A DNA stretch of 64,000 nucleotides. Source: Cetobacterium sp050033475 (lineage in GTDB: Bacteria > Fusobacteriota > Fusobacteriia > Fusobacteriales > Fusobacteriaceae). Each line of letters starts with the position of its first letter. Position 1 is the stretch's first letter. The stretch is taken from positions 62,001 through 126,000 of the forward strand of contig NZ_CP188319.1 in assembly GCF_050033475.1 (NCBI RefSeq). Direction: 5' to 3'. Under the pieces are notes generated by a model, which did not search any database, was not told where the DNA came from, and was given only the letters and a program-made list of their open reading frames with translations. Shown in pieces: positions 61,698 through 64,000 of this stretch. A program made the translations under genes and the position numbers.

Positions 61698-62309
61698 CTA
61701 TCTTCTGAAATAGTTAATTAATTCAGTACTTCCTTTTTCCATTTCATTTATTTGTTCATCAATTTTTTTATTAAAATAGTTATAGAATATCAATGCAGGT
61801 ATAGCTACTATAAGTCCTCCTGCTGTTGTAAATAAAGCCTGAGATATTCCACTAGCTAAAACTGAAGCATCTCCTGTTCCATATACTGAAACTGCTTGGA
61901 AAGCTTGAATCATACCAGTTACTGTTCCTAATAAACCAATTAAAGGTGAAGTATGAGCTACTATTGATAAAATCCACATATTTCTTTCTAGTTGTGGAAT
62001 TTGAGCTAAAGCTGCTTCTCTTCCTTTTTCTTCTAGAGCTGTTATATTATTAGTTTTTGTTTTATACCAAAATGCTAAAATCTCTCTTAAAACTTTAGCT
62101 GTAGAACTTTTATTATTACCAAGACTTACTATTGCTTCTTTTATATCTTGTTTTTCCAATGCTTCTTTTAATAATGGTCTTAATTTTATCATTGTACTTT
62201 GCTGATTAGTTCTAAAATATATAAATCTTTCTATTACCACTGCTATACCTATTATAGACATTAATAGGATAAAATACATTAATATTCCACCATGAGTTAT
62301 CCAGTACAT
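61698..62309 (-). CDS. exbB: ExbB/TolQ/MotA-family proton-channel protein
   Basis: A 203-aa protein with three spans: MYWITHGGILMYFILLMSII, the family core HTSPLIGLLGTVTGMIQAFQ, VSVYGTGDASVLASGISQAL, FTTAGGLIVAIPALIFYNYF. With ExbD it turns the proton-motive force into work for TonB. First of the exbB-exbD-tonB set, 35 nt after the small bitopic gene. Confidence 0.94.
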   Translation of the reverse strand: MYWITHGGILMYFILLMSIIGIAVVIERFIYFRTNQQSTMIKLRPLLKEALEKQDIKEAIVSLGNNKSSTAKVLREILAFWYKTKTNNITALEEKGREAALAQIPQLERNMWILSIVAHTSPLIGLLGTVTGMIQAFQAVSVYGTGDASVLASGISQALFTTAGGLIVAIPALIFYNYFNKKIDEQINEMEKGSTELINYFRR

Positions 62310-62343
62310 TTTTATCTCCTTTGTTCAATTAATTTAATAATTT

Positions 62344-62682
62344 TTATAAAGCTACACCTAAAACAACTAAAGCAACTGCTCCAATTATATATTTCCAAAT
62401 TGGTGTTCCTTTATCTTTTAAACTTTCATTTAAATCCGATGTATCCTCTTTAACTGTAATAACTTGTTTTTGATTTTTTAAATTATCATTTGTTATATCT
62501 GAATTTTTTATAATTACTTGTTTATTATCAATATTTACCTTAGCATTATTATGAGTAGTGTTTTCTAATACTTCCTTATTAACTCCTGTAACTTCTTTAT
62601 CTATAACAAACTGCTCCGAATTTGCCATAGCTACACTTCCTAATACCATTGTTAAAAAGAATATTCCTGTTATTTTTTTCAT
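62344..62682 (-). CDS. Small exported protein with C-terminal membrane anchor
   Basis: A 112-aa protein with a signal peptide (MKKITGIFFLTMVLGSVAMA), an Asn/Lys-rich, probably disordered middle, and a C-terminal hydrophobic span (PIWKYIIGAVALVVLGVAL). No recognised domain. It starts 1 nt after the stop of the TPR gene and precedes exbB, so it is probably part of the same envelope machinery. Confidence 0.68.
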   Translation of the reverse strand: MKKITGIFFLTMVLGSVAMANSEQFVIDKEVTGVNKEVLENTTHNNAKVNIDNKQVIIKNSDITNDNLKNQKQVITVKEDTSDLNESLKDKGTPIWKYIIGAVALVVLGVAL

Positions 62683-62683
62683 T

Positions 62684-64000
62684 TTAATTTGTCCCCCCTA
62701 CTATGAATTCTTTATATTTTTCTGATGATTTTTCATCTGTTTTCACTAAAATATTATAATATTTTTCTGCTTCTTTTTTATTTTCTAACTTTAAATTTAC
62801 AAATATTAATTTTTCTAGTAGTAACGTTTCGTAGGTTTTATTTTTATCATTTTTATAAGCCAATTGATACTGATCTCTTGCTTCAGAATATTTTTTTATT
62901 TTTTCAAAATTTTCTCCAGCTTTAATTTGAGATTCTAAAGCATATGAACTTTCTGGATATAAAACATATACCTTTACAAAATTTCTTGCTGCTTCCTGAT
63001 AATTATTACTTTCTTCACTAATACTTGCCAATTGATAAGTTGCTAAATCCTTATATTGACTTGTATCTAAATTTGAGATTTCGCTATAGTATTTCTTACT
63101 TTTATTATAGTCCTTTTTAGTGTACCAATAATTTCCTAACTTAACTAAAGCATAATCTTTATATTCTGGAACCTCTAATAAAATATTATATTTTTCTAAA
63201 GCTTTGGTTTCATCTCCTGAATTTCCATAAATTATACTTTCATAATAATTTTTTTGATTCTCATTAGTCAATTTTTCAACTAATAATAAAGCTTTTTCAT
63301 TATTTTTTTCCTTTATATTTAACTCTATTAATTTTATTAGGGCATCTGATTGAATATCTTTATTTGAAGAGTTTTTATATAATTGTTCATAATTTGAAAT
63401 TTGATTTTTTACATCACCATTTTTAGCCAAAAGTTCTCCATTTAATAATAAAACATTATCTTTAAATGTACTCTTTGGATAAATTTCTAAAAACTTCTTT
63501 GACTTTTCTTGATAAACTGCCCAATTTTTTTGATTATATAAAGCATTCAATTCCCAATATAAACTTTTTTCTTTATAATTTTCAGTCTTGGATATTTCAG
63601 CTGCTTTTTCATATTCCGATGCTGCCTTTTCGTATTCCTTATCATTATAATAAGTTTCACCTATTTGGAATTGAGCATAGTCACTATATGAACCTAATAG
63701 TTTTAATTTGTCAAAATATTCTCTAGCCTTAGGCATATTATCTAATCTAAAGTAACTTAAGGCTACCCTATCAACTATTTCATCTAGTCCATAAGTACTT
63801 TCACTGGTTATATACTCTTGTCCTAATTTTATAACCTCTTCATATTTATCCCATAGAAAATCATTTTTAATTTCATTAAATAATACTTTTTCTTTTAATT
63901 GCTTTGGTAATTCTTCCTTAGATTTCAATTCTTGGAAATAATCATTTGCCAATTGATATTTTCCCATTCCCATAGCTGCGATTCCTTTTAGATAAACATT
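62684..64000 (-). CDS. Tetratricopeptide-repeat protein, C-terminal part
   Basis: At least 438 residues of a TPR protein; the frame stays open past the right edge, so the N-terminus is missing. Multiple TPR-like helices are visible, such as YAQFQIGETYYNDKEYEKAA, KLGNYWYTKKDYNKSKKYYS, ATYQLASISEESNNYQEAAR, KAGENFEKIKKYSEARDQYQ. In diderms such proteins near exbB/tolQ genes include CpoB (YbgF) and BamD-like scaffolds; with ExbBD-TonB downstream it likely acts in the periplasm. A signal peptide cannot be seen. Confidence 0.85.
   Translation of the reverse strand, partial: NVYLKGIAAMGMGKYQLANDYFQELKSKEELPKQLKEKVLFNEIKNDFLWDKYEEVIKLGQEYITSESTYGLDEIVDRVALSYFRLDNMPKAREYFDKLKLLGSYSDYAQFQIGETYYNDKEYEKAASEYEKAAEISKTENYKEKSLYWELNALYNQKNWAVYQEKSKKFLEIYPKSTFKDNVLLLNGELLAKNGDVKNQISNYEQLYKNSSNKDIQSDALIKLIELNIKEKNNEKALLLVEKLTNENQKNYYESIIYGNSGDETKALEKYNILLEVPEYKDYALVKLGNYWYTKKDYNKSKKYYSEISNLDTSQYKDLATYQLASISEESNNYQEAARNFVKVYVLYPESSYALESQIKAGENFEKIKKYSEARDQYQLAYKNDKNKTYETLLLEKLIFVNLKLENKKEAEKYYNILVKTDEKSSEKYKEFIVGGTN

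Overview
The window comes from a very AT-rich bacterium (by eye under about 30% GC). It mixes diderm genes (MlaA, an LpxL-type acyltransferase, ExbB/ExbD/TonB, several lipoproteins) with genes more familiar from Firmicutes (SepF, HPr kinase, FabK, YitT, NrnA, a YybS-like protein beside rplI). That mix, with amino-acid-centred anaerobic metabolism, points to the phylum Fusobacteriota, probably Fusobacteriaceae (Fusobacterium/Cetobacterium-like). This placement is inferred from gene content only. I saw no rRNA, tRNA, CRISPR array or intact mobile element.

Layout. 1-2.3 kb (-): secreted alpha/beta hydrolase, MlaA and the start of PepV, translationally coupled. 2.4-4.7 kb (-): a PLP decarboxylase fused to arginase, able in principle to take arginine to putrescine in one polypeptide. 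4.9-6.9 kb (+): DJ-1-like protein, SlyD, RpiB, HIT protein. 6.9-13.9 kb (-): RpiR regulator, dicarboxylate/glutamate symporter, SIMPL protein, HAD phosphatase, a possible 27-aa membrane peptide, FabK, and a Gate-domain permease paired with a degenerate pseudouridine-phosphate-glycosidase-like protein. 14.1 kb (+): a lone conserved protein of unknown role. 14.8-19.8 kb (-): an ABC importer cluster matching the E. coli ydj-ynj region (TVP38/TMEM64, YnjB, split YnjC, YnjD, YnjF). 19.9-27.4 kb (-): one long cluster, mtnN-folC-orf63-hprK(tandem)-yitT-folB-folK/DUF523-nrnA-sepF. 27.6 kb (+): lipid A-type acyltransferase. 28.5-31.8 kb (-): YkuD-like protein, META lipoprotein, PtsG. 32.0-33.8 kb (+): a domesticated Mu-type transposase-like protein, divergent from ptsG, and a DUF368 protein. 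33.9-35.3 kb (-): FMN oxidoreductase and Dtd. 35.5-37.4 kb: PncB (+) and MgsA (-). 37.5-42.3 kb (+): psd, NusG-II-like, AI-2E-family, RNA methyltransferase, coiled-coil protein, cyclophilin. 42.4-44.8 kb (+): FNR-like regulator followed by a perfect FNR-type palindrome and a pyruvate/indolepyruvate-type decarboxylase. 44.9-49.7 kb (-): AspA, asparaginase, SDR, AroK, C_GCAxxG_C_C protein. 49.8-53.4 kb (+): PotABC without PotD, then a cyclophilin lipoprotein. 53.5-64 kb (-): U32 protein, DnaB, bL9, YybS-like, DnaX, a degenerate NtrC-type regulator, TonB-ExbD-ExbB, a small bitopic protein and a TPR protein running off the edge.

How it fits together. Nitrogen and amino-acid use recurs: asparaginase to aspartate ammonia-lyase gives fumarate and ammonia; the arginase/decarboxylase fusion makes polyamine; PotABC moves polyamine. 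Sugar control appears as PtsG, a tandem HPr kinase and MgsA. The points most worth a second look are conserved folds whose catalytic motifs are lost or split: the NtrC-type regulator with no Walker B acids and an altered GAFTGA loop, the tandem HPr kinase whose halves keep different motifs, the PsuG-like protein with Arg at the Schiff-base Lys position, and the transposase-like protein with a broken DDE triad. Two unusual fusions (decarboxylase-arginase and FolK-DUF523) add to these.
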